Shown: piece by piece, positions 33,135 to 45,149 of the stretch
Position numbering within the stretch: the stretch's first letter is position 1
Layout of the letters: every line of letters begins with the position of its first letter
From: Haliclona indistincta
Taxonomy: Eukaryota; Porifera; Demospongiae; Haplosclerida; Chalinidae
Length of the DNA stretch: 64,000 nucleotides
Assembly: GCA_964017065.1 (NCBI GenBank)
Contig: OZ024784.1
Span: 16,039,152 to 16,103,151 of the forward strand
Direction of reading: 5' to 3'
Program-made: the position numbers and the translations under genes
The notes under the pieces: generated by a model
Told to the model about the DNA's origin: nothing
Databases searched by the model: none
The model's input: only the letters and a program-made list of their open reading frames with translations

Positions 33135-36100
33135 GCAGTCTCTCTACTTCCTTGAGTAACTCCAGTCTCAGTGCAAGTATGAAGTTCACTCGACCATACC
33201 TGAACAAGCACATAGTCTGGTCACCATCACAAGGTTTGTTGTGGTCTTACCTACTGAAGTCTTGATCAGTCTGGAGCTCTTCTTCACCATGTCCCAACCT
33301 GAGCAGGTGACGATTGTCAATATCTAGTGCCATAATCTTCTCAAACAGCTGATTGAGAGCCTACACAAGAAGATGAGATACAATAGGATACATAACCATG
33401 GTGGTCTTGATCCCTGTACCTGATTAGAGTGAGTGATGAGGAGGGTGCGTTGGTTAGGGAAGTTGTGGTAGATGTTGGAGATGATCTGAACAGCAACATC
33501 AGTCTTGCCTGTACCAGGAGGCCCCACTACCATTGTGAGCCCTGGCTGCATGCCTGCTCTGATTGCCTCCACTTGAGTCGGAACAAATGGAACGGTGTTT
33601 CTGTATGTGAATGAGAGATTGAGCCAGAATTAGCGAGAATTGCAAACTTTTTCGGTTGGTTGTACGGATAAGGTCCTCTGTTAGGGATAGTGTATGGAGT
33701 CACTAGTAGCACTGGCTTGTGACCATTTTTCTCCTCCTTCAGCTCACTGTCAGGATGACGACGCTTTTTGGTCTCCTCATCAGGAAACATCAACCTCAAG
33801 AGAGGAGAGAGAGAGAGAGAGACTCACACATACACCTGCCTAACTCATATAAGCCTACTTGAAAGGAGGTACTTGTTTCTCAGGATCATCAACAGTACAC
33901 TATAACACTTGATATACATGTATATAGGTCCTATACATGACTCACCTCAACCTGGTACTGGGGAAAAGAGTGCACAACATGATCCAATGAAAGAAATGTG
34001 TCGTTGAAGTCGAGTGTTCTAGCCTGACCAGGCATCCTAGAGGAGAGAATAAGGTATGCCTACAAGAAGTGAAGCTACCTGGTGTAATGAGCTGCAGACG
34101 GTTCACCATGACCTAGCAGTATGTTGTGTAGCCAGTTTGGTACAACACATTCTGTGTTGATGAGGTACCTGATGGTCTCCAGTACCGCCTGAAGAGAGAA
34201 ATCAATGAAGGAAGTTTGCAGAGACAGTTGATATACAAACTTTAAAGTTGTTTTCCTTGGGCTTCCTCCTCATTAGTATATTGAAGGTCTCGTAAACGTC
34301 CTGGGATACAGAAACACGGTCACCCCCCACCTCAACTCATCCACTCACCTCCTCTCCCTTTACTACATCTTCCATGTCTTTTTGATACTGGTTTGTGTCC
34401 AGCCACATTCTGAACGTGCGTGTCTCTCCCTTCACTTCAGGCTTGGGTTCGGGACCTAAGAATACAATACAGTTTCACCACTTCATCATCACAATGATAC
34501 CTACCTTCCTCAATCACTTTGCCCTCATTGTCCAGCATACCCTCTACCTCACAGCCTCTGACATAGGCAAGCCCTACCTGAGCTGGGAATGAACTACTCT
34601 CATCATAGCCCTCGTGTAGCGCCATCTTAGCCTTTACTGATAACAAGAAACATACATCGTGTTTCCTGAGTGCTGTACACAAGAGACCAGGTATAGCATT
34701 GTACAATGAGTGCTGCTAACCTTCCCATTCCCTTCTGACAGGATCCTTTATTTTGACATTGATAGTGACATCAGCTTTCACTCTAGATGGTCTGTTCTCG
34801 CCAATATTAGGTTTACCAACCTGCAACATGTAACATCGCACACACGCACACACACACACACACACGCACACACAGTGACTAGCTTTATCGACTGACCTCT
34901 ACCACAGAGAACGCTGAGATGCACTGAGCCATCCTAGCCCAACCAGCAAACAAGGTCTCTCCCTCTGGATTCACCCTGCAGAAGAACAGTGTTAGAACGT
35001 GTGCTCATGTCTGTAGTAAACTACCATGGTCTCATTCTGGTTACTATCTCTTCAACATCTTGGCGGATCTCATCTACAGAGAATAAAAGTCTCAAACACT
35101 CACTCATTTGATTCTCCTACTCACAAGTCGACTCTAGTTGGAATAAAGTGAAGTTTCTGTACAAGTAATCATGAAGTGTGAGAAATTGTAGATTGAGTTT
35201 AGGTAATGCAAGGCAACCTATAGTGAGGAGAGTACAGTTAGAATAGCATGATATAATGTACTCATACCATCGTCATCTTTGTATTCATATGGTACCAAAC
35301 TCTTATCCCACAGCACTCTCTCAGTGGGGTACAGTGGAGTGCTGTTGAGCGTCTCCAGTTGAGACTGACGACGTTCATGTCTAGACACCAACACTTCCAA
35401 CAGGAAGGTGTGGTCAAGGGGTGTGTTCTCAGCATCACCAAGCGATGGAGCTAGTTTGAGGTGAGCTGCTATCTTGTGAAGCGTCTCTGGACTGAAAGAA
35501 AACATGTGAAAGCCTATAACTGTATAGTTTTACCTCAGTGGTTTAAAGTGCTTGTATAAAGCCTCCCTAGTGTCTACACCAGCCACAGTGCTCAGTGAAA
35601 ACCGGCGCAGGTCAGGGAATCGCTTGAAGGCTTCCATCTGCAGTAACGTGATGCTGTTATCATGGAGTGTTATCATCTCATGTTCAGTGAGAGCCTTGTA
35701 CGTTAGATCATTGATCTCAAACACTGAGTAATACTTGAGCTGAGACAAGAGCTAGGAGAGACAAAGAGAACAATAAAGAATTCAGAAGGTAGTACACTAG
35801 TTACCTGATTGAAAAGGTGACCTTTGAACTCCATTTTAGCTAGATTTGACTGTTGACAACGGACCTAATATAAACACACACACAAACACACACACACACA
35901 CACACGTAAGAGCTAGCTAGTGAGCGCCATATTCACTCACTATCAGATGCATATCATCCATCAGAGTATTGAAAAATCTTCGAGTAGATGGTTGGGTCTG
36001 TAATATAAGTGGAACTAACGCCGCCACACTAGTGAAAGTGTTGATTACCTCAATATCGATCAAGAGCTCTATCATTTTCTCACAGTAAACTATACTGTTA

Positions 36101-37503
36101 TCTATAGGCTCAGACTCTGCAGAATATTGATAGGTCACTATTAGTCAATTATTGCTTCCTCACCATTAAAAGATATACTCTCCAGTACTCTGAAAAATAT
36201 ATTGACCAATTCAAATAAGAAGGACCGCTCGCACTGTTGTCTACACAGGATCCATCTAAATCACCACGCCCACTTTAGTACTTCTTACCTCTGACGTGCA
36301 TCGTCGTCCATTTTTTTGTTCTTTTCCTGAATTGCTTTCCAGTAGTCACGCAGTCGAGGAAACTTACTAAACTCTTGTTCTAGACGGCTCTAGAGAAGAG
36401 AGATAAACAGATAAACAGTTTGTGTATACACCCACTGGTAGAAGGTGAGTCCAGATAGTGAGAGAGACAAGCATTTGCACTTGTTTTCTGACCAGGTCTA
36501 CCTCCTAAAAGAAGCGTGAATAATATAATAACAAGTTTGATGGATTGAGGAGGTGACTAACAAAACTGTTGAAGCAGTGTATGAGAAAGTCAAGTAGAAT
36601 GGTTCTCTCTTTCATGGATAGTTCACCAGACTATGAGTACACATGAGCAGCAATAGCACACAACAAACATATCCAACCTCCAGTGGAGTCAAAGCCAACT
36701 CCATAATCATTCTGAAGAACACTCCAAAATGCTCAGGTAGAGCCAAGAATACCTGTAACAAAGACAGTCAATGCACTGTATCTTTTAACAACCACGTTTC
36801 TTCCACTGCTAAGCGTATCACATGCAGTCGTCACTTTTATCGTATTGAGATGAGAACAAGGAGATGCTTTACATCTTGTTCTCTTTTCCTTACCTCCCAT
36901 GCTGGTACGTGCTCTCGAAATTTCTCATTCACCATCAGTATGATAGACATCAGGAGTGGCTTAGTGACAAGAGAGGGCTCAAACCTGAGCCATAGGTAGT
37001 TCTCAAGATAGTGACTCAACTCTAGCACAGTAATTGACCTCGTAGCGTATCTACAACATGCACACACAATAAAAATAAATTTCTCCAAAAACATTAATAC
37101 TCACCCAGCAGTTTGCAAAGCGGTGTATATTCCCTCCACAAGATTGATGTCTAGCTCCTCTCGTCCACCTGCTATCCAGTACCACTGAGCTAGCTGCAGT
37201 ACCAATAACAATGACTACGTCTAAATTTGGTGTTGTTTATTACACCTCAGTAAAGTGGTACTGGCTCTTCTGCTGTCCTGGAGGGTTTTTCACATAGCTT
37301 GCTTTTACTGTCACACTAGACTGCGTCTCAGAACCTTTTCTTTTCTTAAAAAAATAAACATTTTAAAAATCAGTGTTTTCTTGTCACTGAACATGATACC
37401 TGTGCTCTACTTCCTCTTGCACGACCACGAGCTAGATTAGAGATTTGCAAGATCAATAATCGAATTTAGTAGATAAAAACTAACCTGCTTGAGTGTATGA
37501 CAT
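30370..37503 (-). CDS. AQR: RNA helicase aquarius (intron-binding spliceosomal protein)
   Basis: A long many-exon gene from ATG 37503 (MSYTQAG) to TAA at 30370-30372. The N-terminal two thirds is an armadillo-like helical region ([24 protein letters not shown]-type and SVVYKHEFLT-like blocks divided by short introns). The SF1 helicase core follows. Walker A is [13 protein letters not shown] (about 33500-33530). The DEAD-equivalent motif is [16 protein letters not shown] (about 32330-32365). Motif V/VI blocks are [19 protein letters not shown] (31300-31365) and [12 protein letters not shown] (about 31225-31260). AQR binds introns upstream of the branch site in activated spliceosomes and couples splicing to snoRNP and exon-junction assembly. 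The last exon encodes a long Glu/Lys tail from a 15-bp tandem repeat. Individual exons were not all delimited. Family identity is firm. Confidence 0.92.
30405..30525. repeat. 15-bp tandem repeat coding an acidic ESKEE tail
   Basis: On the plus strand CTCTTCCTCCTTG and close variants recur at 15-bp spacing. On the minus strand they encode [10 protein letters not shown] units of the AQR C-terminus. In-frame length makes copy-number change harmless to the frame. Confidence 0.8.
33068..33132. repeat. (CA)n microsatellite in an AQR intron
   Basis: About 60 bp of nearly pure CA dinucleotide repeat, starting with CACACG variants and ending just before an exon. Confidence 0.9.
34838..34873. repeat. 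(CA)n microsatellite in an AQR intron
   Basis: Short CA/CACACG run between AQR exons. Confidence 0.85.
35874..35905. repeat. (CA)n microsatellite in an AQR intron
   Basis: Short ACACACA run with a single AACA interruption between AQR exons. Confidence 0.85.
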
Positions 37504-37735
37504 GGTCCCTGCTTCGCGCTCAATAAGAAGCAATCTATTTATTGCCCACTACATGCTGATAGGCGTGGTTATCCCATTTCGTTATAAATATTCCCCGCTC
37601 TCTCAGACTCTCCATTATCCGGTGCCAGTGCAACCTGAGCCATAGATCTATACAGTAACACTGTATTGAATCAACCATAAGAAATCGACTACTAGCGTGA
37701 ACTGCAGTACGTATCTATCACTTGTTTCTCAAGCC
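37504..37735. promoter_or_regulatory. Divergent promoter region, AQR / SELENOW
   Basis: 232 bp between divergent start codons, with no coding signal. It should hold both 5' UTRs. Confidence 0.5.
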
Positions 37736-39850
37736 ATGGCAGTTAACGTTGATATAATCTACTGGTGAGAGGCGCATGATTATTAATAATTTATCAATAA
37801 CACGATCATAATAATCTTGCTCCTTTTTCAGTGGTGGATGAGGGTACGGGGCCAAGGTGAGTCCAGTCATCTTACGAATAAGCATTATACTACTATAATA
37901 CTATTGCTGTGCAGTTCCGTCATCTGCAGACGGAACTGGAGAAAGAACTTGGGAAAGATGTGTCTGTGGTGAGAATATTACCAAGTTGTGTTAATGTATG
38001 CTGTCGGGTTTCACTCCTAAAATAGATAATAGTTAACATTCTGATAACATCATGCACACTGCATGACCCATTACTGAATTCATATGTGCTTGCATACAGC
38101 AGCCAACCAAAAGGCATTAATGCATTCCATTTAGTTGCATCTGGTTCACCAATCTGGGCTGTAACAATCTACTTCAGCAGCTAGTTGGTAATAGCTGCTC
38201 ACTGGAGTATAAAATTATAAAGATTACTAATAATTTATTACAATGAGTCTGCGTGCATACATGCATATGATATAAACTAATTACAGTTTATATCATAATG
38301 CAGTTTGTGCTACATGTATTCAGTGGAAGAACACTGGGAACCTTATAATAACTATCAATATATTTTCTTTATTAAGTTTTATTGCTTTGTTATTATCAAT
38401 GATCTTTGCTAGTTGAGATGCAAACAGCCATATCCCTGTCATATCCCTTATGATTCTTTCCTTATCACAAATAATGCATTATGCAATGAACATGCAAATT
38501 CTATGAAACCTTAAAATTTTCACATTATGTACTGGGCGGAATTATGCAATGGTAGCTCATGCCATAGTGCATAGTCAAATTCTGTGATTAATTGCAATTA
38601 TTACATAGTACGTCATCTTTCACCAATCGGATTACTCTATTCGAAGGCATTAATGTAGGTTAATGACCACGCATAGCGTCTTCTATAGCAACAGACTATT
38701 CGAGTTTGAATAGTTCGTGATGTTATTGTGCTCACAGTGTTATGTGCGATGAACTATAATTATAATAAGCCAGTTATTGCACTACACAACTCGGGCATTA
38801 ACCGACATACCAGTAAATGACCTGGGGAAAGTCGGTTGCTCGGGCAACTAGACTTTCCCGCGGTCATTTATGTCGATTAATGCCCTCATGTGAGGGCAAT
38901 AGCTAATACTTACAATTACAACTGATTGCAATTATAAATTGAAGTGCATCAACAAAAACCATGAAGCTAATTAGATACTAAACTTGTGATCTATTATTGC
39001 TACAGGTCTTGATGTGAGTCCATGCATTATTTTGTATTTTTATAGAAGGGAAAGAGCACACAAATCATCACTGGATGTTTTGAAGTCTCAGTAGATGATA
39101 CTCTTGTGCATTCTAAAAAGGTACGTATTTCAGTACATTGCAATAGAACTGTGATAATAGCCCGCTGTATTACTGTATAGCAGGTGATTGTGTTCTCACT
39201 GATCAGCCAAATTTACCTTAGAGTAAATGATCTTTTCGAATAAATTTTTTTCTACATTACATTTTCTCAAAACAAAAAGAATTTATTAAATTAAAGCCAC
39301 ACCAACATTATACCACATGAAGCACCAAAGATGCAGATGCCTCGGTGGAATTGCATGCAAACTGCATACTGGACATGCTTTGACAGCAACTACAGCCATA
39401 CCACAGTATGATAATTATTATTTTTCATTCAATCACAGTGCAGTGGTTTGAAGCTGTAGCAATTTTAGTTACCGTATAGCGGGTAATTTTGGCGAATTTG
39501 GCGAATCGTCAAGCATTCGCCATAATAAAATTCGCCAAAATCTGCTTTTTCAATACGTGAGCCAGGCACTTGACGCCAAAGTTCCGTGGCCCACAGAGCA
39601 ATACTAAGTGCCACGCACTGCACGGAATTAAACACGCAATTTCAACGGACCTGCAATTTACTGTAATAGTCAGTCTAAGCTACATGTATGTCCGTGACAT
39701 AGGCTAGCTAACTTAGTAATAAAATTAATAAGTGAACAATTGACATTCATGATAATATATATGCCTGACACACAGAATGGTGATGGATTTGTTGACAGTA
39801 AGGTCAAATCAGACAAGATCATTAAAGCTATCAAAGCTAAATTGTCATAG
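37736..39850 (+). CDS. SELENOW: Selenoprotein W with in-frame TGA (Sec) codon
   Basis: Five exons: 37736-37764, 37832-37856, 37915-37968, 39046-39120 and 39776-39850, totalling 85 residues, the usual size. The N-terminus MAVNVDIIYC joins exon 2 to give YCGGUGYGAK, where U is TGA at 37839-37841. This is the CxxU redox motif of the Rdx/SelWTH thioredoxin-like family, at the expected beta1-alpha1 turn. The reading frame continues after the TGA through three more exons. They match the family: FRHLQTELEKELG, TGCFEVSVDDTLVHSKK and NGDGFVDSKVK, then TAG. The protein is a small cytosolic redox protein that probably uses glutathione or 14-3-3 partners. Translation needs a SECIS in the 3' UTR, and a candidate lies about 85 bp after the stop. 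A conventional gene caller would stop at the TGA and miss it. Intron 3 is over 1 kb and contains a palindromic repeat. Confidence 0.9.
38769..38907. repeat. Palindromic foldback element in SELENOW intron 3
   Basis: The two arms pair over about 60-70 nt: GGGCATTAACCGACAT near 38794 against ATGTCGATTAATGCCC near 38869. They also share GGTCATTTA and GGGAAAGTC blocks around a GTTGC/GCAAC centre. Non-coding, MITE-like. Confidence 0.75.
39472..39560. repeat. Short inverted repeat (GGCGAA type)
   Basis: TTTTGGCGAATTTGGCGAAT and ATTCGCCATAATAAAATTCG face each other around AAGC. This looks like one end or a solo fragment of a dispersed repeat; no second terminus was found. Confidence 0.45.
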
Positions 39851-39931
39851 TAAGTTAACAATTACAGCACAAAATTGTCTATTTGTCTATCTTCCTCAAA
39901 ATTCAGGCTATAAACCACTGGACACATTGTT

Positions 39932-40012
39932 CTTGCATGGCGATTGTGACGAGAGGTGTACAAAGGACTAGTACCTGACATGTCTCTGATGTGTATCACT
40001 GCTGCATTTGAA
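39932..40012 (+). promoter_or_regulatory. Candidate SECIS element of SELENOW
   Basis: Within the 3' UTR, TGAC at 39947-39950 and TGAT at 39987-39990 can form the non-Watson-Crick quartet. The stem GAGAGGTGT / ACATGTCTC pairs directly above it. An AAA at 39962-39964 sits about 12 nt after the 5' quartet, the conserved distance to the apical adenines. A small GG/CC pairing inside the apical loop suggests form 2. The base before the 5' TGA is G rather than the commoner A, and the lower helix is weak. Read by eye, not folded. Confidence 0.6.
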
Positions 40013-40624
40013 TAAAAACAATCATATTGTTTAATGGCGCATACAGCACACATACCTTGGAGCTGCACGCCTCATAATTAACGCACACCAAGACAAAGTT
40101 TTACCGCCATTAGTTTTCAAAATGGTCATATGTTTGCGAGCGTAAACGATTATGCTTTGAAATTGTGAGCACCCAAACGAAGTATTTTTCAACATAATTT
40201 GTTGTTCATCCAACTAAAATTCTTCCAGTTTTTGTGCAAAATGTACCAAAAGCTGCAACTTTTTCAAAGGTGGGACACTTTCGTTTTTGCAACCTCGTGG
40301 GTTCATTCTATAGCGCATCAACAAGAGAAGCCATCTATATTGCAAAATTAGCGCTGTATTGCCATAACATACTCAGCCAGAGGTATTTTTTTTATCATAA
40401 AAAGAATATTGCAGTGCTTTAATACTACTAATACTGTTAGGAAGAATATTATAATTATGGTTAGTCCTCAGAGTCAGGCAGCGGCCAAATGTGACATCAC
40501 AGTACCACCTAGAAAGATCTTGTGTTTCTTGCTTTCTGTGGAAGACAACAAGCAAGGTATGATCACTTCAAAGGCCTCACAGCAGATGTGCAGCAATACT
40601 GACATAGGGCAATACAGTACCAGT

Positions 40625-41019
40625 TAGGGATGAGTCTAATATGCTTTTTTTCTTTCCTATTATGCTTTCAGGCATTGCCGAAGAATTACGCCGGTTATGC
40701 TCTAAAATATTCCAATTATGCTCTATTATTTTCAAAAAAAACAGAACAGTACAATGCATGATTGATGATTACATTGGCTGTCTATTGTATCTGAGCATAA
40801 TCGGTATCAGGAATCGGTATCAGGAACTTCAGTAGTTGTTGAGTAGCTGGAACTGGCTCTAGAACTTCTGCTACAACTAGTACTATCACTACTGCTGGCT
40901 GCCATTCACATTCACGTTGATTTTATTCCGTTTACTTCCCGGTTATTCCCGCATTATGCCTTATGCTTTTACGGACCAATTATTCCGTAAATTATGCCGG
41001 CATATTAGAGGCATCCCTA
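40625..41019. mobile_element. hAT-type MITE with 8-bp target duplication
   Basis: A 395-bp element that begins TAGGGATGAGTCTAATATGC and ends with the inverted counterpart (GCATATTAGAGGCATCCCTA). It is flanked on both sides by GTACCAGT (40617-40624 and 41020-41027). An 8-bp duplication and TAGGGATG termini are typical of hAT non-autonomous elements. The interior is AT-rich and non-coding. Confidence 0.85.
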
Positions 41020-41166
41020 GTACCAGTAGCATACCTGTGATAGCTGTCTTTGTAGGAAAAGCGAAACCTTGGTTCACAATATGAAAAAATTCCTACAATA
41101 GAAAAAAGGCAGTGAAAATGAGGGCATGGTGCATACTGTGTGAAGAGCAAGAAGGAGACAGTGAAC

Positions 41167-42215
41167 AGGAAGAAGAGATACAGACAGAGATATAGTGACA
41201 GACATGCTTATCGATGATGACATTGACATTTTGTTGGTACTTCTGCTATTTCTTATGCTATTTCTATCGTAAGATGAAGTATTTCCTTTGTTCATTTTTT
41301 CCTATCCATTACTTTCCTTGGCTGATTCAATCATGACTACTTTTCTATTCCTGATTCCACCGCCTGATTCTATAGTAACTATTATTGCTGATTATAATAA
41401 TCATACACGTACGTGTTCCTGTTAACTATTATACTCACTGTGGTCAGATCATAATGGCGCCGTCAACACCATAGATGATACAGTACACTGTATAATCTAT
41501 GGGGACACTTTCGTTTTCCCATCTCTACGTCGACAAGAATACCCCTTCACTACAGCTATTACTCCAGTCTACACAAAAAGTATCTTATTAGAGGTGTCGT
41601 CTAGGAGTAAGCCACTCTAAAAGCAGCTAGTGAACTTGATGAATCTTGAGCACGGCCGAGTTGTGATCATCATACATCTTCTCTGGAAAATGTAACTGCC
41701 CCCAGCTTTTACATTAGTGAGGTGCGTGGGCATGGTCATGCGGCCGGAAATATCTCTACTTTTTTCAATTCAAAAAGTGGAAAATTGTCGAGCGCAACGT
41801 ATGAGTGCCGTTTCAGTGGCTAAAAACCACCCCAAGGTTTTCAGATACGCTGATTCCAACTAATTATGAAATTAATTTTAAGCAGATAATTATTGGAAAC
41901 AATGCTGTTTTGCTATGATCAATCAGAGCTAGATCAAAAAACAGCAAAAATTAGTCATCAAAAAATTATTTTCATAGCCAAACAGTTTGCAATGTTAGTT
42001 AAACTTGGACAATACCTCTGACCAACACTTACAAAGATATTAGTGACAGTTTAGGTAAGTGCAAACGTGCTCCAAAGTCGCGCATAGCTGGAATGTCATG
42101 CTAACTGGCCTGTTCGCCGTGTCTTACTTAATCTTACGATAGAAATAGCATTTATGTGTACCAACAAAATGTCTATGTCATCATCGATAAGCATGTCTGT
42201 CACCATCTCTCTTCT
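41167..42215. repeat. 1-kb element with about 85-bp inverted terminal arms
   Basis: GTGACAGACATGCTTATCGA at 41195 is mirrored near 42180-42203. The match continues through CATTTTGTTGGTAC and GCTATTTCTATCGTAAGAT (41226-41275 against 42131-42172). The interior of about 850 bp has no supported ORF. It may be one large foldback element or two copies in opposite orientation. Confidence 0.7.
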
Positions 42216-43600
42216 TCTTGGACGAGCGTTCGTTATAGAAATAAGTGCGCAACAGCGCCGCTGTAACCAGGAAGCCGGCTTTGTAACGTAAAATTGTAAT
42301 TAACTAGAGTTCTAATGAACACATACCCGTGCGCTGAGCTAGGATCTAAAGCCTAAACACGACTACTCCAGCACAACACACGCACGTTACAGCTAGCCCA
42401 TAGACAGCTCCAAAAAATAGATGATAGCATACATGCACTAACAGTTGATTGGCACATCACAGAAGGCCTCAAGAAAGACTGATACTGTAGCTACACTAAC
42501 AGGCCTCAAGAAGCTCTGACTTACGGTACATGTGAGACCGAGTGAGGACATGAATAGGAGGTTGGGTGACACACCCACAATACCGTAAAGTGCTCTTACA
42601 AGGACACGTAGCTTTAGAAAGCCATGGATTAGCCGCTCGAGCAAGGCTTGCCAGCACAGAAAAGGCCTTCATAGGACCAGTGCATAGGACTATAAATTCA
42701 GTGAAGAAGCTGCAGAGAGTGTTTTCGTGGAGAGTTTCGAGCGCTAAGTCGCAAACAGGCGTGTTTTTTGACCACACACACATAATACCGTCGTACATAC
42801 GTACACAGACGGACACAAACGTATAACCCTCGCGCATACTGCGCACGGGTAATTATTAGTGGAGAACAAATTTCACACAGTAACCGAAACCGAACCGCCA
42901 CAAACCGTTGTAACTCAGCTATTTTAGCACCGATTGTGGCACCTCAGGTTGGGTGAACTTAGTCTATCCCAAACCAAAATACCATTGCGACTTTCCTGGT
43001 CTGCTACGTCTTTAGAGGACAACAATGTGAACGGTAAGTATGTTGCGAAGTAGATACTACTGCCCAAGAGCTTTCGTTTAAGCTACCTTACCCCAACCTT
43101 GCCTCTTTTAGTTTTTGCAGTACAGAGAGATGAAGATAGAGAATTGTTTGGCAAAATTATTCACCCAAGAAAGCACCAACGTGATAAAAACAGCATTGCT
43201 ATCATTCTGGAGCATCATTCGGTTAATGATGTAAACAAATTTCGGCTGTGGCGCACAAACTCTGGCTGCAATACGCACAAATGTTGTCCAATCACTGTAA
43301 CAGCAGAAAACTTGTTACAGCTATTTTCAGTAGATTATTCTGGAATATTACTTGCCTTGACCTGGAGTGTAAACAATGCACATTTGAGCTCGATATCATG
43401 TACTATAGCGTGATGGCGAACTGTTTAAACTATCCTGCATACATTCCAAGCCTTACATTCCTACATTCATTATTGTAGGGGGCGTGTGGTATGTCAGCAA
43501 TACGTCATAATAAAAATACTAGGTATACTTACAGCATGTATTTGCCTCGCACGGAAATAAATTCATTAATAATAATAATGCATGGTACCAACCAAAAGAA
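42216..43600. other. Gene-poor stretch, repeat-like
   Basis: Open frames here (for example at 42566-42826 and 43099-43413 on the plus strand) have no recognisable domain, splice context or good start. The CACACACATAATACCGTCGT stretch looks repetitive. I could not assign a family. Confidence 0.4.
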
Positions 43601-43620
43601 AAGACAAACAACATAAGTTA

Positions 43621-43870
43621 CTAGATTAAATTAGATCGATAGCCACAAATATCTCTCTTGAAAACAGAGAGGGATGAAGCGGAGACAATCTGCTGCAGGG
43701 ACAATCTCATGATCAGCAGGTTCCATAGTTTAACAGTGTCCGGGAAAAAGGAGGAGTCATAAGGATGAAATGTTTTAGCATTGAGTCAAGAATCATAACC
43801 TGTTCTTCATTTTCTGTAGACAGTCTTTTGTTAGCCCTTTCACGAATTCGAAGGTGTGAAGGTCTGTTTG
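43621..43870 (-). mobile_element. 3' fragment of a non-LTR retrotransposon reverse transcriptase ORF
   Basis: The minus-strand reading contains FFPDTVKLWNLL followed by SASSLSVFKRDI and then TAG at 43621. This is the usual C-terminal end of LINE-type ORF2 proteins. Upstream, RANKRLSTENEEQ lies in a different frame, so the fragment is frameshifted and 5'-truncated. A dead insertion. Confidence 0.5.
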
Positions 43871-44207
43871 CTCTATTATTTGTAATGGAGAGTAAATACA
43901 GCGCGGGATTATGTTTTTACCGAGTAGCAGTGGTGTCTCTCTTCAAGTTCACGCTGTCTGAGCTTCCCCTCCCGCGCCAAAGCCCTGGTTCTTGCTGCAG
44001 CATCAGTCACAGTATCGCGGATGAGGGCGGTGCATGGAAAGCGAGATGGGAAGGCGAATCGTCGTCCATTTGTAGTCGAGTTATGAAAGAACGTCGAGTA
44101 GTTATGAAAGAACGTGCAATCCCGGGGCCTTTGCAATTGTTGCCCTCGTGGCCCTCGCATACAGTATGGGCCTCGCCATATGGACTGATTGCATTCCTAA
44201 GCGTGAC

Positions 44208-44884
44208 ATATATATATGTTACGACCCGATTCACAACCTTTGACCCGCTTCGAAGCCGGTCGACCGGTTTCGAAGCGGGTTACTAGCTGCGCGCCAGATT
44301 CAAAGCGTGCATAATGCTAAGTGCGCGCGTGTAATAGACTTCGACTACTAAACATAACGTGTACTCTGAGTGTCCACATTGCATCGCAATCATACTGTTT
44401 TTTTAATTTCTTCCATGTACAGGAGTCACGTTTGAAGAAGAAGCTGTGACATGTTCCTACGAATTTTAGTGCAGTTTGATTGTTAAAACAACTGTTGCAT
44501 GCACACAACATTTCTTGCTGCGCTGCGTTGCTGAACCTCTCGTAACGGCATTCCTATCAATTTAGCAGGTAGGCTTGCTGTGCTGCTAAACACTTACAAC
44601 GACGCTCCTGTCGATGACTGTAGTAGCACATGATGCTCTAAATCGCCTCCGCGGACACTTTACAGTCTTGCTGCGCTGCACTGCAGTGAGCTATAACCGC
44701 AACAGCACTCCTACGTAGGTTCTGTCGATCTAGCATGCTGGTGGGCACCCTGAAGCATTGAAACGTTCGGTTTTTAAACCGGGTCAACTGAGTTATGTGG
44801 TTGTAAATCAGGTTAACCGGCTTCGAAACCGGCGGCCGGCTTCGAAACGGGTCAGGTTGTGAATCGGGTCGTAACATATATACA
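44208..44884. mobile_element. MITE-like element with long terminal inverted repeats
   Basis: The left end TATATGTTACGACCCGATTC at about 44211 is mirrored by GAATCGGGTCGTAACATATA at 44861-44880. The repeats extend inward through CACAACC, TGACCCG.TTCGAAGCCGG and CCGGTTTCGAAGC blocks. The termini sit in TATATA, a possible target duplication. No coding capacity was seen in the roughly 675-bp unit. Confidence 0.8.
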
Positions 44885-45149
44885 TACAATTTCGACACAG
44901 TACTCCGCGATTACATGCCTCGCGCTAAGGCGCTCGGCAATTAAAAAATTACCCCCAAAGGAACCGACATTATAAAAGGTCAGCTTACAACAGCGAAGTT
45001 ACCTGCAGAGACTGGCGTTCATGTTTTCTCCTCGCGACGACTGTGAGGGCACCAGCCACTTCCGTGACGACGCTTGCGGTTCGACAAACCACAAAAATTT
45101 ACATGTCACATGACCGAATATCAAAATCCTCTGGGATCGAGATCCGACG

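Noticed and set aside
37832..37856. Reading the TGA in the small exon as a nonsense mutation and the gene as a pseudogene
   Set aside because: The TGA is exactly at the Sec position of the CxxU motif. The frame is intact before and after it, and a SECIS candidate follows.
43099..43413. 104-aa plus-strand ORF
   Set aside because: No domain, no supported start and a repeat-rich setting; not enough to call a gene.
43765..44286. 173-aa plus-strand ORF
   Set aside because: It overlaps the antisense retrotransposon relic and runs into the 44208 inverted-repeat element; no coding evidence.
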